Assembly: GCA_022750115.1 (NCBI GenBank)
Contig: JAKIWI010000006.1
Span: 94,085-158,084 of the forward strand
Direction: 5' to 3'
Source of the DNA: Thermoplasmata archaeon
GTDB lineage: Archaea > Thermoplasmatota > Thermoplasmata > Lutacidiplasmatales > UBA184
DNA: 64,000 bases
The translations under genes and the position numbers were made by a program. Of the stretch, positions 52,001 to 60,157 are shown in pieces. Position 1 is the stretch's first letter. Each line of letters starts with the position of its first letter. The notes beneath the pieces were generated by a model. That model was not told the origin of the DNA, made no database searches, and saw only the letters and a list, made by a program, of their open reading frames with translations.

Positions 52001-53563
52001 GTGTCCGACGCGACCACGGCCGCTTCTTCCGACCCTGCCCGACCGGCGCGGATGAGCCTCGACGAGATCCGCACCTCGAACGACATCGCGATCCCCTCCG
52101 ACCCGCTCGCCCGCGTCATCGGCCAGGAGAAGGCGGTCGAGCTGGCCCGCATCGCGGCCTACCAGCACCGGCACCTCCTACTCGTCGGCCCGCCGGGCGT
52201 CGGGAAGTCCATGACGGCCCAGGCGCTCGCGCTCCACCTCGAGCGTCCGAGGACCGAGATCCGCATCGTCCACAACCCGGAGAACCCCGAACGACCGAGC
52301 GTCGAGGTGACGGGTCGCGAGGAGGTGTACCGGGAGCGCGAGGCGCGACGGACCATCGAGGGGGAACTGATCCTGCCCACCGAGGCTCCCGCCTCGGTCG
52401 CCGAGCGCCTTGGCTACCGGTGCCCACGCTGCAGCTTCTACTCCCTCCCCACCGAGCGGTACTGCCCGAGCTGCGGGAACGTCAAGCAGGTCGTCCCGGG
52501 CATGACCGCGGGGAGCGGCAATCCGTTCCGCGATCTCGTCGGGGGAATCCTCGAGCTCACCGTGAGCCCGGGCGGCAACCCGATGGAGTCTGTCCGCACG
52601 ACCCGGCTCCGCAACGGGGTGGAGGAGGTCGTCGCCTACGAGCGCGCCGGCGACAAGATCACGGTCCTCGACCAGCGCGCTCTGGAGCACCGCCGCTCGC
52701 TCCAGAAGGAGAGCCCCCGCAAGGTGCTCGTCAAGATCGACCGCAATCCGTTCGTGATGGCGACCGGGGCGAGCGAGACCGAGCTTCTCGGCGACGTTCG
52801 TCACGACCCGTACGGCGGCCACCCGCAGCTGGGGACGCAGCCGTACGAGCGGACGATCCCCGGCGCGATCCACGAGGCCCACGAGGGGGTGCTGTTCCTC
52901 GACGAGCTGCCCCACCTCGGCAACCTGCAGCGGCACATCCTCACGGCGATGCAGGAGAAGCGGTTCCCGATCACTGGGCGCAACCCGCAATCCGGCGGCG
53001 CGGCCGTCCGGGTCGACAACGTGCCGTGCGACTTCATCCTCGTCGCCGCCTCGAACATCCAGGACCTCCACGGTATCCTCTCCCCCCTCCGCTCGCGGAT
53101 CGCGGGCGGCGGCTACGAGGTCCTCCTCGAGACCACGATGCCGGACACGGAGTCCAACCAACTCAAGCTCGCCCAATTCGCCGCGCAGGAGATCGCGACC
53201 GACGGCCGGCTGCGGCCCGCGACGCGGGAAGCGATCCTCGAGATCATCCAAGAGGCGCGGCGGCGCGCCGAGGCGTACGACGGCAGTCGGAACGCGCTGA
53301 CGCTCCGCCTCCGCGAGCTCGGCGGCCTGATCCGGACCGCCGGCGACCTCGCTACGGTGGCGGGGAGCGAGTACCTCGAGGCGTCCCATGTGCGCCAGGC
53401 GCTCCAGCGGGCCCGTTCGATCGAAGAGCAGATCCGCTCGGCGTACGGCTCGCTCCAGGGGGCCATTCGACAAGACGCGACCGAGGCGCAGCGCCAGAGC
53501 ATGGGCTACTACCACTGGAACGAGCACCCCGACTCCGGGAGTTTCCCCGGCGGCTACGGCTGA
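52001..53563 (+). CDS. LonB-like AAA+ ATPase lacking the protease domain, with zinc-ribbon insert
   Basis: 520 residues, GTG start. The AAA+ module is close to archaeal LonB: PLARVIGQEKAVELARIAAYQHRHLLLVGPPGVGKS (Walker A), IVHNPENPERPSVEV, then PYERTIPGAIHEAHEGVLFLDELPHLG (Walker B) and AMQEKRFPITGRNPQSGGAAVRVDNVPCDFILVAASN. Where LonB has membrane helices, this protein carries CPRCSFYSLPTERYCPSCG, a four-Cys zinc ribbon. After the AAA lid the chain ends in a Gly-rich tail; no Lon-type Ser-Lys protease domain is present. It could be an unfoldase or regulator needing a separate partner. Confidence 0.9.
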   Translation: MSDATTAASSDPARPARMSLDEIRTSNDIAIPSDPLARVIGQEKAVELARIAAYQHRHLLLVGPPGVGKSMTAQALALHLERPRTEIRIVHNPENPERPSVEVTGREEVYREREARRTIEGELILPTEAPASVAERLGYRCPRCSFYSLPTERYCPSCGNVKQVVPGMTAGSGNPFRDLVGGILELTVSPGGNPMESVRTTRLRNGVEEVVAYERAGDKITVLDQRALEHRRSLQKESPRKVLVKIDRNPFVMATGASETELLGDVRHDPYGGHPQLGTQPYERTIPGAIHEAHEGVLFLDELPHLGNLQRHILTAMQEKRFPITGRNPQSGGAAVRVDNVPCDFILVAASNIQDLHGILSPLRSRIAGGGYEVLLETTMPDTESNQLKLAQFAAQEIATDGRLRPATREAILEIIQEARRRAEAYDGSRNALTLRLRELGGLIRTAGDLATVAGSEYLEASHVRQALQRARSIEEQIRSAYGSLQGAIRQDATEAQRQSMGYYHWNEHPDSGSFPGGYG

Positions 53564-53723
53564 CACCGCTGGCTCCCAGGCGGGACGCTCCGGATCTCAC
53601 CCTTCGGGGGTCAGGCTCAAGCCTCCTGCCGCACCTGCTCCCGTCACGACCGATCCGGAGCCCGTCGAGCACGAATCGACCGAATCGGAGGCGATACCGT
53701 GGCATCGGCGAGTTGTCGGCTGG

Positions 53724-54941
53724 TTGCCGCCGGCTCGCCTGACCTGGATCCTCCTCGTCGCGCTCGGGGGGTACGCCGTCGCTCACTTCGGCGGCTTGGG
53801 ATTGACCACGCTGATCGGCGTGCCCATCGTCGCGGCCATCGCGGACCTCGCGTTCCAGAGCGTGCGGTTCGCGAAGCTCCGCGTCCCCGACGCGGCGATC
53901 GCCACGGGGATCTTCGTCGCGTTGCTCGTCCCGCCCACCGTTCCCCTGTTCGCCGCCGGCACCGCCGCCTTCGCCGCGATCGGCGTGAAGCATGTGCTGC
54001 GCCACCGCGGGAGGCCGATCATGAATCCGGCCGCGGTCGGGGTGCTGCTCGGGGTGTTCCTGCTCGGTCTGGCTCCGGCCTGGTGGGCCGGGGTCAACAC
54101 CGTGAGCGAGGTCGCCGTCGTGGTCTTCGGCGCGTTCCTGATCGCCCGGAATCCGGTCACGTGGCGCCTTCCGGTCACCTTCTTCCTCGTCTACGCGCCG
54201 TTCTCGGTCCTCGTGAAGGTCCTCCTCTCGGCGTCGCTCTCCCCGAAGCTCTTGATCCTCGGCGTCGTCGACCCGGCGACGCTGTTCTTCGGCCTGTGGA
54301 TGGTGGCGGAACCGAGGAGCGCCCCCCGCGATCCCCGGCTGCACCCGCTGTTCGCGGCGATCGTGGCGTTCGGCGCCGTTCTGCTCCCCACCGTCCTGCC
54401 CTCCACGGGCGTCCTCGTGTCGCTCGTCCTCGTCGGCCTCGGGAGCGCCGCGGTCGCGGCCGCCTGGCAGCTGTGGCCCAGTCGGACGGGCCCGAGCTCC
54501 ACCTCCCGACCGAGATCCCGTCCGCGCACGAGCACCTGGACCGTCGGACGGCGAACGGCGGCGGGGGTCGCGGTCCTCGTGGTGATCGGACTCTCGATCC
54601 TCATCGCGCCCCCGACGTACTCGACCCCGAGCGCCAACGTCGGACTGCCTCCTCACAGCTCCGGAGGAGGGGGGGGATCGTCGGGCGGGGGAAGCGATGG
54701 GTCCGGCATCTCCACGGCATCCTGCACGAACGACAGCACCAGCGTGCCCAGTTCGACGCTCGCCGCGCTCCACAAAGCGCTCGGCCCGTCGGTGATCCTT
54801 TCCTATAGCGCCTCGACCGGGACCACGGTCTTCTACGACCCGGTGAACCAGGTGACCGTGACCGAGACCGACCTCTACGAGGACTACGGGTTCGCGGAGT
54901 TCAACGGCGATGATTTCGCCGTGACCGGCTGCGTCCCGTGA
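53724..54941 (+). CDS. RnfD/NqrB-like membrane protein with C-terminal extracytoplasmic domain
   Basis: About 405 residues if translated from the TTG at 53724. The membrane part carries GRPIMNPAAVGVLLGVFLLG and IARNPVTWRLPV, typical of the NQR2/RnfD family, with about eight helices. After the last helix (VLVVIGLSILIAPPTYST) come a Gly/Ser linker and a domain of about 70 residues with two cysteines. No other rnf or nqr gene is visible. No ATG or GTG is in frame near the start: the frame is open upstream into lonB, with an acidic N-terminal stretch that looks coding, so the start is uncertain. Confidence 0.75.
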   Translation: MPPARLTWILLVALGGYAVAHFGGLGLTTLIGVPIVAAIADLAFQSVRFAKLRVPDAAIATGIFVALLVPPTVPLFAAGTAAFAAIGVKHVLRHRGRPIMNPAAVGVLLGVFLLGLAPAWWAGVNTVSEVAVVVFGAFLIARNPVTWRLPVTFFLVYAPFSVLVKVLLSASLSPKLLILGVVDPATLFFGLWMVAEPRSAPRDPRLHPLFAAIVAFGAVLLPTVLPSTGVLVSLVLVGLGSAAVAAAWQLWPSRTGPSSTSRPRSRPRTSTWTVGRRTAAGVAVLVVIGLSILIAPPTYSTPSANVGLPPHSSGGGGGSSGGGSDGSGISTASCTNDSTSVPSSTLAALHKALGPSVILSYSASTGTTVFYDPVNQVTVTETDLYEDYGFAEFNGDDFAVTGCVP

Positions 54942-55037
54942 CCGGCCGCTGCGAGCCGGCCGCTCGGACCGAGAGACCGCCCCGGGCGGCAGCGTGGTGG
55001 GAACTGCTAAGAACCGGATTCCAGTGGTCGCGCGCGC

Positions 55038-55110
55038 GGGCGCGTAGTCTAGTGGTTATGACGTCACCCTGACACGGTGAAGACCGCCAGTTCGAATCTG
55101 GCCGCGCCCA
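55038..55110 (+). tRNA. trnV: tRNA-Val (GAC anticodon)
   Basis: 73-nt cloverleaf: acceptor GGGCGCG/CGCGCCC (7 bp), D-stem GTC/GAC, anticodon stem TCACC/GGTGA with loop CTGACAC (anticodon GAC at 55071-55073), T-stem GCCAG/CTGGC with loop TTCGAAT, and discriminator A. CCA is not encoded and there is no intron. A GCTAAGAA element about 27 bp upstream may be its TATA box. Confidence 0.95.
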
Positions 55111-55293
55111 TCGATGGCCCCGAGACTCGTGCGGTCCAGCCGAACGCCCCTTCCGCCCACCCAGCACTCCAACGACCGTCGAACCCTCGAGCCAGGGCTG
55201 CTCTGGCCCCCGAACCGGCCGGCGAAGCGGATCGGCGGGGATGCTTGTCCGCGTTCTCCGCGCGCGCCCCCACGGGGGTTGTGGCACGGGACG

Positions 55294-55620
55294 CTACGGG
55301 CTTGGCTCCCGAGACACCTCGAATCCTTCCAGGTTGGACAATTCGAATGCGAGCCAGGAGCCCGCGGCGCTCAGCACGACCGAAACGATCCATGAGAGGC
55401 GAATCCATGGGCGAAAGACGGCGAGCAGCCCTCCGAACGTAACGTCGAAGGCAAACAGGAACAGGAGGAGCGTTCCCCAGAGGAGGAACAGCCCACCCAG
55501 GATCGACTCGCCCGGGATGGCGAACCCTGCCCGGTCCGTTCGACCCTGGACCGCCGCCGGGTCGTGCTCGTGAAGCCACGACTCCACCGGATCGCGGGAT
55601 GGCGAGCCATGCGCGGTCAT
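55294..55620 (-). CDS. Small membrane protein of unknown function
   Basis: 108 residues with two helices (ILGGLFLLWGTLLLFLFAFDVTFGGLLAVF and LSWIVSVVLSAAGSWLAFEL) and polar ends. The N-terminal 35 residues are soluble. No family is recognised. It stands alone between the tRNA and the small basic protein gene, and its upstream region includes the palindrome at 55712. A GTTAAGCC reading toward it on the minus strand is 90 bp away, so its promoter is unclear. Confidence 0.65.
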   Translation of the reverse strand: MTAHGSPSRDPVESWLHEHDPAAVQGRTDRAGFAIPGESILGGLFLLWGTLLLFLFAFDVTFGGLLAVFRPWIRLSWIVSVVLSAAGSWLAFELSNLEGFEVSREPSP

Positions 55621-55711
55621 CGGAGGGGCCCCTCATTGAGGAATCGCCGGCGGCCCTCATGAACATCTCGTGCCGTCGCACGCGCCGCGGGCGGAAATCC
55701 GCGGCTGTTGG

Positions 55712-55727
55712 CTTAACTCGAGTTGAG
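55712..55727. promoter_or_regulatory. Near-perfect palindrome overlapping a TATA-like sequence
   Basis: CTTAACTCGAGTTGAG: the central AACTCGAGTT is a perfect 10-bp palindrome and the full 16 bp has one mismatch. GGCTTAACT at its left end could be the TATA box for the small basic protein (ATG at 55765), so a dimeric regulator bound here would block or aid that promoter. Confidence 0.45.
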
Positions 55728-55764
55728 GAGGGTGGGAAGTACTCGGCCCCTGCCATGAGTGACC

Positions 55765-55884
55765 ATGGCGAAGAAGACCCGCGGCGCGAGAATGGTGGCA
55801 GTGCGAAAGCGATCAGCGAAGCGCCCCGGCGGAAAAGGACCCATTGCGAAGCGCCCAGCCGGCCGTCATGTCATGAAGACCTGA
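55765..55884 (+). CDS. 39-residue highly basic protein
   Basis: A short ORF below the track cut-off: MAKKTRGARMVAVRKR, continuing to HVMKT. It has 7 Lys and 7 Arg in 39 residues and no acidic residue. The composition suits a small nucleic-acid-binding or ribosome-associated protein. A TATA-like GGCTTAACT lies about 50 bp upstream and a purine-rich GAGGAGGGTGGG about 30 bp upstream. Alternatively the ATG at 55754 in another frame could be used. Coding status rests on composition and position only. Confidence 0.45.
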   Translation: MAKKTRGARMVAVRKRSAKRPGGKGPIAKRPAGRHVMKT

Positions 55885-56001
55885 CCTGACCCGACGCACC
55901 CTCGCTTGGGGGAAGGTCCGGGCGGCCCGGCCCGGGGGCCCGACGCGTTTCCTCCGCGTCGAGCCGGATTCGGTTCCCGTTCGGCCCCCGGGCACCGGCC
56001 C

Positions 56002-57072
56002 TTACGGTCGGATTTCGAAGACCCGATTGAACGGGGTCTGGGACGCGAGTCGGAACCGGGTGAACCCGCCCGCCTTCGCGACGTCCTTGAGCTGGGCAGC
56101 GCTCGCCTGGGCGCCGAGGCCGGCGCCGCCCGGCTCGAACAGCGAGGCGGGAGTACAGATCACCGACGACGCGCTGTAGTAGATCCGTCCAACGGGGTTC
56201 ATGTTCTCCTTCAGGCTCTCGCCGGCGGCCGGCTCGACGACCATCCACGTGCCGTCCGGTTTCAGGTTCGCATGGACCCGCTTGGCGGCCCCGACCGGGT
56301 CGGACATGTCGTGGAGGCAGTCGAACAGCGTCACGAGGTCGTACTTGGGGCCCGGGAATTCCTGGGCCGAGGCGACATCGAAGTGGACCCGCTCCACGGC
56401 GCGTTCCAGGGCGGCGTAGTACCGAGCGGCCTGGATCGAGCCCGCGTGGTAGTCGAAGCCGAAGAACTCCGAACGGGGGTACGCCGCGGCCATCAGAAGG
56501 GTGGACGAGCCGTACCCGCAGCCGACGTCGGCCACGCGGGCGCCGGCCTCGAGCTTCGGCACGACTCCCTCGAGGGCGGGGAGCCAGGAACCGACCAAGT
56601 TGCCGACGTAGTTGGGCCGGAAGAACTTGCTCGTCCCGATGAACAGGTTTTCGTCCCGCTGGTGCCAACCGACCCCCTTGCCGGACCGGTAGGCGTCGAT
56701 GATCCGTGCCTCGTCCCGGTAGTTCGAGGACGCGAGGATGAAGGCGCCCGGAAAGTAGGCCGGGCCCCTCTCATTGGTGAGGACGAACGCCTGCTCGGGC
56801 GTGAGCGAGTACCGCTCCGAGGCCCCGTCGTACGTCACGTACCCCGAGGTCACCTGCGCGGCGAGCCATTCCCGGATGAGACGTTCGTTGGTCTCGGTGG
56901 CCTTGGCGAGCTCGGTGGAGGTCCGACCCCCCGGCACGTCCAGCGCCACGTAGAGCCCGAGCTTCTCACCGATCACGATGGTAGAGCCGTGCATCACGGC
57001 GCCGAGGTCGTGGACGAACTGCTCCAGCAGCAGGTTCAGCTTTTCCGGGTTCGGCTGCGGTAGGTCGGTCAT
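56002..57072 (-). CDS. SAM-dependent methyltransferase with N-terminal winged helix
   Basis: 356 residues. The N-terminal 100 residues look like the dimerisation/winged-helix domain of small-molecule methyltransferases (GEKLGLYVALDVPGGRTSTELAKATETNERLIREWL). The catalytic domain has VADVGCGYGSSTLLMA (motif I), FDYHAGSIQAARYYA and DLVTLFDCLHDMSDPVGAAKRV. It resembles the Rv2258c/rebeccamycin-type methyltransferase group; the substrate cannot be guessed. A CCTATAGATGG element about 40 bp before the ATG is the likely promoter. Confidence 0.88.
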   Translation of the reverse strand: MTDLPQPNPEKLNLLLEQFVHDLGAVMHGSTIVIGEKLGLYVALDVPGGRTSTELAKATETNERLIREWLAAQVTSGYVTYDGASERYSLTPEQAFVLTNERGPAYFPGAFILASSNYRDEARIIDAYRSGKGVGWHQRDENLFIGTSKFFRPNYVGNLVGSWLPALEGVVPKLEAGARVADVGCGYGSSTLLMAAAYPRSEFFGFDYHAGSIQAARYYAALERAVERVHFDVASAQEFPGPKYDLVTLFDCLHDMSDPVGAAKRVHANLKPDGTWMVVEPAAGESLKENMNPVGRIYYSASSVICTPASLFEPGGAGLGAQASAAQLKDVAKAGGFTRFRLASQTPFNRVFEIRP

Positions 57073-57146
57073 GGAATCGGTGGGTTTCTCCCGTCGGCGA
57101 GGACGGCCCCCATCTATAGGAAAGTAGCGAACCGGGCCGAAGACGG

Positions 57147-58322
57147 CTAGTTCGTCGACGACGGGGCTCGAAGGATCAGGTCCTCGTACGCCCGCGCGAC
57201 GGTCGACAGCTCGAACAGCGACTCGGCGCGCTGGCGGGAGGCGCGACCCATCCGACGGCGCAGTTCGTCATCCCCCGCCAGCCGAGCAATCGCGGCTCCC
57301 AGTCCTTCGGCGTCGCTGGGCGGCACGAGCAGGCCGTTCGTGCCGTCCTCGACCAGATCCGCGAGGCCCCCCGTCGCCGACGCGATGACGGGCAATCCAC
57401 ACGCCATCGCCTCGAGGGCGGCCATCCCGAACGGCTCCCGTCGGCTGGGCTGGACGTAGAGGTCCGCCGAGCGGTAGAGCGCGGGAAGGTCGGCCAAGGG
57501 GAACGACGAGCGATCGATGGAGAGGGCGTCACCGACGCGGAGGGAGGCGATCGTCGCCCGCAGCCTCGGTTCGTCCGGACCGCGTCCGTGGACCATCGCC
57601 TCCAGGGAGGGGAGCGACCGTCGCGCCAGGGAGATCGCCCGCGCGAGGGTGTCGAGCCCCTTCGCCGGGTGCAGCCGGGCGACCGTCAGGACACGGATCC
57701 GGCGCGCGCCCTGGCTCCAGAGCGCTTCGACCGCTGGGGGGCTCGGCCCCTCGCCCGGTCGGAACAGTTGGCTGTTCGTGCACGAGGGAATGAAATGGGT
57801 CCGTCCGGGTGGGACTCCGCGGGCCGCAAAGAATCGCATCGACGCTCGCGAGTGGAAGGTGAGGGCGGCGCTGAACCGCCACAGTCGGGGGAGGGTCGTC
57901 CGCTCGAACGCGCGCACGGCCAGCCATGGGATTCCCCGGTCGAGGTCGTCGTACCGCTCGCAGGTGAGAAGGTACGGGATACCGGAGGAATGGGCGACAT
58001 GGGCGACGAACTGCGACAGCGGCGGATAGTCCTCCTGGAGGAGGCAAACATCGGGCCGTGACCCGAGGATCTCCGAGACTCGTAGCGGCACGGACGCTTC
58101 GGCGTACGCCAGGGGCAGGGACGAGATCCGTTGCACTCGGAATGGGAAGTCGGGCGGAGTGGGCGGGCCGGCTCCCGTTGCCCAGGCCCGGTCCCGGGCC
58201 GCAGCGCGGTCCGAGGAGAATACGGTGACCTCGTGCCCGCGGCCGGCGAGGCCGTGCGCGAGCCACAATTCGGACGAGGTGACGCCGGTCGGAAAGGTCG
58301 GAACGACGATCCCGATGCGCAC
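57147..58322 (-). CDS. Family 4 glycosyltransferase
   Basis: 391 residues, GT-B fold. The start MRIGIVVPTFPTGVTSSELWLAHGLAGRGHEV fits the N-domain, and VARLHPAKGLDTLARA and the E-x7-E motif EPFGMAALEAMACGLPVIAS identify the GT4 nucleotide-sugar site. It probably works on a surface glycan or lipid-linked sugar. A GCGCTATACT element about 16-25 bp upstream is the promoter and may also serve the divergent methylase. Confidence 0.9.
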   Translation of the reverse strand: MRIGIVVPTFPTGVTSSELWLAHGLAGRGHEVTVFSSDRAAARDRAWATGAGPPTPPDFPFRVQRISSLPLAYAEASVPLRVSEILGSRPDVCLLQEDYPPLSQFVAHVAHSSGIPYLLTCERYDDLDRGIPWLAVRAFERTTLPRLWRFSAALTFHSRASMRFFAARGVPPGRTHFIPSCTNSQLFRPGEGPSPPAVEALWSQGARRIRVLTVARLHPAKGLDTLARAISLARRSLPSLEAMVHGRGPDEPRLRATIASLRVGDALSIDRSSFPLADLPALYRSADLYVQPSRREPFGMAALEAMACGLPVIASATGGLADLVEDGTNGLLVPPSDAEGLGAAIARLAGDDELRRRMGRASRQRAESLFELSTVARAYEDLILRAPSSTN

Positions 58323-58334
58323 GCCGGTCCAAGT

Positions 58335-58346
58335 CCCTCGGAGTAT
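58335..58346. promoter_or_regulatory. TATA-like element between GT4 and the DNA methyltransferase
   Basis: GGAGTATAGCGC is 13-24 bp before the GT4 ATG at 58322 and about 40-50 bp before the methyltransferase start at 58385. It is the only AT-rich element in the 62-bp divergent gap. Confidence 0.4.
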
Positions 58347-58384
58347 AGCGCTTCCTCGGCGCCGGACGGAACGGTACCGGACCG

Positions 58385-59335
58385 GTGCGCGCTCGGGTCG
58401 AAGTCACCTCCGCCTCCCAGCAGGTAGGCGCGCCCGCGCAACCAGCACCGATTTGGGGTGGAAGGGTGGTTGGGGAATCGAGCCGGGTGGAGAGGGTGGG
58501 TTCTCGGCGGAGTTCGGGGACCCTTCGAACTCGACGGCCGCTTGGGGTCGACCTCGTCGTCCACGGGGACGCCCAGGAGGCGCTCCGGCGGATTCCGGCG
58601 AACTCGGTCCAACTCGCCATCACCTCGCCGCCGTACAACCTGCGAATCGAGTACGCCGGGTATGCCGACGACCGGGCGCACGATGAGTACCTCGCGTGGC
58701 TCAAGGAGGTCTGGCGAGATCTGCATCGCGTTCTCGTGGTCGGCGGCCGGTTCGCCCTGAACGTGGCCCCCACGTCGATCAAGGCGTTCCGTCCGATCCA
58801 CCACGAGTTGACGGCCGACCTGCGCGCGCTCGGCTACATCATGCGGACCGAGGTGATCTGGTACAAGCAAACCATGGGCCGGCGGACGGCCTGGGGGAGC
58901 TGGCGGAGCCCCTCCAACCCGCACATCGTCCCCTCGTGGGAGTACGTCCTCGTGTTCTCGAAGGGGCAATGGAAGCTCCCGGGCCGCAAGGAGGACAGCG
59001 ACCTCACCTCCGCGGAATTCCAGAGCTACTCGGACGGGTTCTGGGCCATCCCCCCCGAGCGGGCGCGGCGCGGCCACCCGGCGCCGTTCCCGGAGGCGCT
59101 CATCGAGCGCCTGGTCAAATTCTACAGCTATCGGGGCAACACGGTCCTCGACATGTTCGGCGGGACCGGTACGGTCGGGGCGGTCGCCCGGCGCCACGGC
59201 CGCCACTACCTCAGCGTCGACGCCTCGCTTGAGTACTGCGAGCGGGCGGCGGAGCGGATCGCGCGCGCCACGCCGGTCGAGGGGGCTCCCGCCATCCCCG
59301 CGCCCCGTCTGGTCGAGTTGGTTGGTCCGGCTTAG
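58385..59335 (+). CDS. DNA methyltransferase, beta class (N4-C or N6-A), orphan
   Basis: 316 residues in the longest form. The catalytic motif IV is TSPPYNL, and the SAM motif I comes last (NTVLDMFGGTGTVGAVARRHGRHYLSVD), the beta-type motif order. TSPPY is compatible with N4-cytosine or N6-adenine methylation. No restriction endonuclease is next to it, so it is probably an orphan methylase. The N-terminal 50 residues are not conserved-looking; a GTG at 58466 gives a 289-residue form that begins nearer the domain. It ends 4 bp into the convergent nuclease gene. Confidence 0.88.
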   Translation: MRARVEVTSASQQVGAPAQPAPIWGGRVVGESSRVERVGSRRSSGTLRTRRPLGVDLVVHGDAQEALRRIPANSVQLAITSPPYNLRIEYAGYADDRAHDEYLAWLKEVWRDLHRVLVVGGRFALNVAPTSIKAFRPIHHELTADLRALGYIMRTEVIWYKQTMGRRTAWGSWRSPSNPHIVPSWEYVLVFSKGQWKLPGRKEDSDLTSAEFQSYSDGFWAIPPERARRGHPAPFPEALIERLVKFYSYRGNTVLDMFGGTGTVGAVARRHGRHYLSVDASLEYCERAAERIARATPVEGAPAIPAPRLVELVGPA

Positions 59336-60090
59336 CTGATTCGGCCGGGCAGCAACCGGTCGGACAGCCGCGCCACTGCGAACTCGAGGAGTGGCTCCAG
59401 GTTCACGGTGTCGGCCCGGTTGTACTTGACGAGCCGGGCGAGGGAGTTCGCGTCGCCCCGCCGATAGGCCTCCCAGAGGCGGACCGCGTCGAGGCCGTGG
59501 ATCCCCTCTACTCCGGACCGGTCCCCAAGGGCGAGCGTCTGCTCGATCCGCTTGAGACCGCCGGAATAGCCAAGCCGGTAGAGGAGGAATCGGAGGTCGA
59601 TGTGCACCGATGGGACCAGCATCCCGGGGAATCGGCTTTCGAGGAACGGCACGTCGAACAGTCTCCCGTTGAACGTCGAGAGCAGGCGGAACCTCCGCAG
59701 ATAGGCCGGCAGCTCTTCGAGGTCCTCATCGGCGACGAACGTCCGCGTGTGGCCTCCGCCGTGGATCGAGACCACCGTGACGATCCCCTCGTAGGGGGAG
59801 AGGCCGGTCGTCTCGATGTCGAGGAACGCCGTCTCCTGGCGGAACGACGGATAGAGCCGCCAGTGTTCCGAGGGGGGGAGCCGGCGGGCGAAGTAGTCGA
59901 CCCGACGTTCGGCCAGTGCGGCCTCGCTCTCCTGGACGGCGGTCCGGAGACGACCCGTCAGGGACTCGGGGAGCTCGGCGAGGCGGGCCGAGCGCTCCAC
60001 ATCCGACCAGTCGCGGACCCCGCGCCGCCAGAGCTCGGCCTCGGTGACGGGCCCGACCCCGGGGATGTGGAGGAAGGTCGAGCGGATCAT
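59332..60090 (-). CDS. YprB-like RNase H-fold exonuclease with helix-hairpin-helix
   Basis: 252 residues. An N-terminal HhH motif (LHIPGVGPVTEAELWRRGV) precedes a DEDD-type nuclease domain: FLDIETTGL with Asp and Glu, TFNGRLFDVPFLESRF, then HIDLRFLLYRLGYSGGLKRIEQTL and YNRADTVNL. This is the YprB/RNase_H_2 group, whose function is poorly known but probably DNA or RNA 3' trimming. A GGTTTAGTGG element about 22 bp upstream supports the ATG at 60090 as a leaderless start. Confidence 0.87.
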   Translation of the reverse strand: MIRSTFLHIPGVGPVTEAELWRRGVRDWSDVERSARLAELPESLTGRLRTAVQESEAALAERRVDYFARRLPPSEHWRLYPSFRQETAFLDIETTGLSPYEGIVTVVSIHGGGHTRTFVADEDLEELPAYLRRFRLLSTFNGRLFDVPFLESRFPGMLVPSVHIDLRFLLYRLGYSGGLKRIEQTLALGDRSGVEGIHGLDAVRLWEAYRRGDANSLARLVKYNRADTVNLEPLLEFAVARLSDRLLPGRIS

Positions 60091-60157
60091 GCGGCGCGAA
60101 GCCGGGCGGTCCCACTAAACCCTTCCGGATTCCCGCGTCCAGTTCGCCGGCGTTCGC

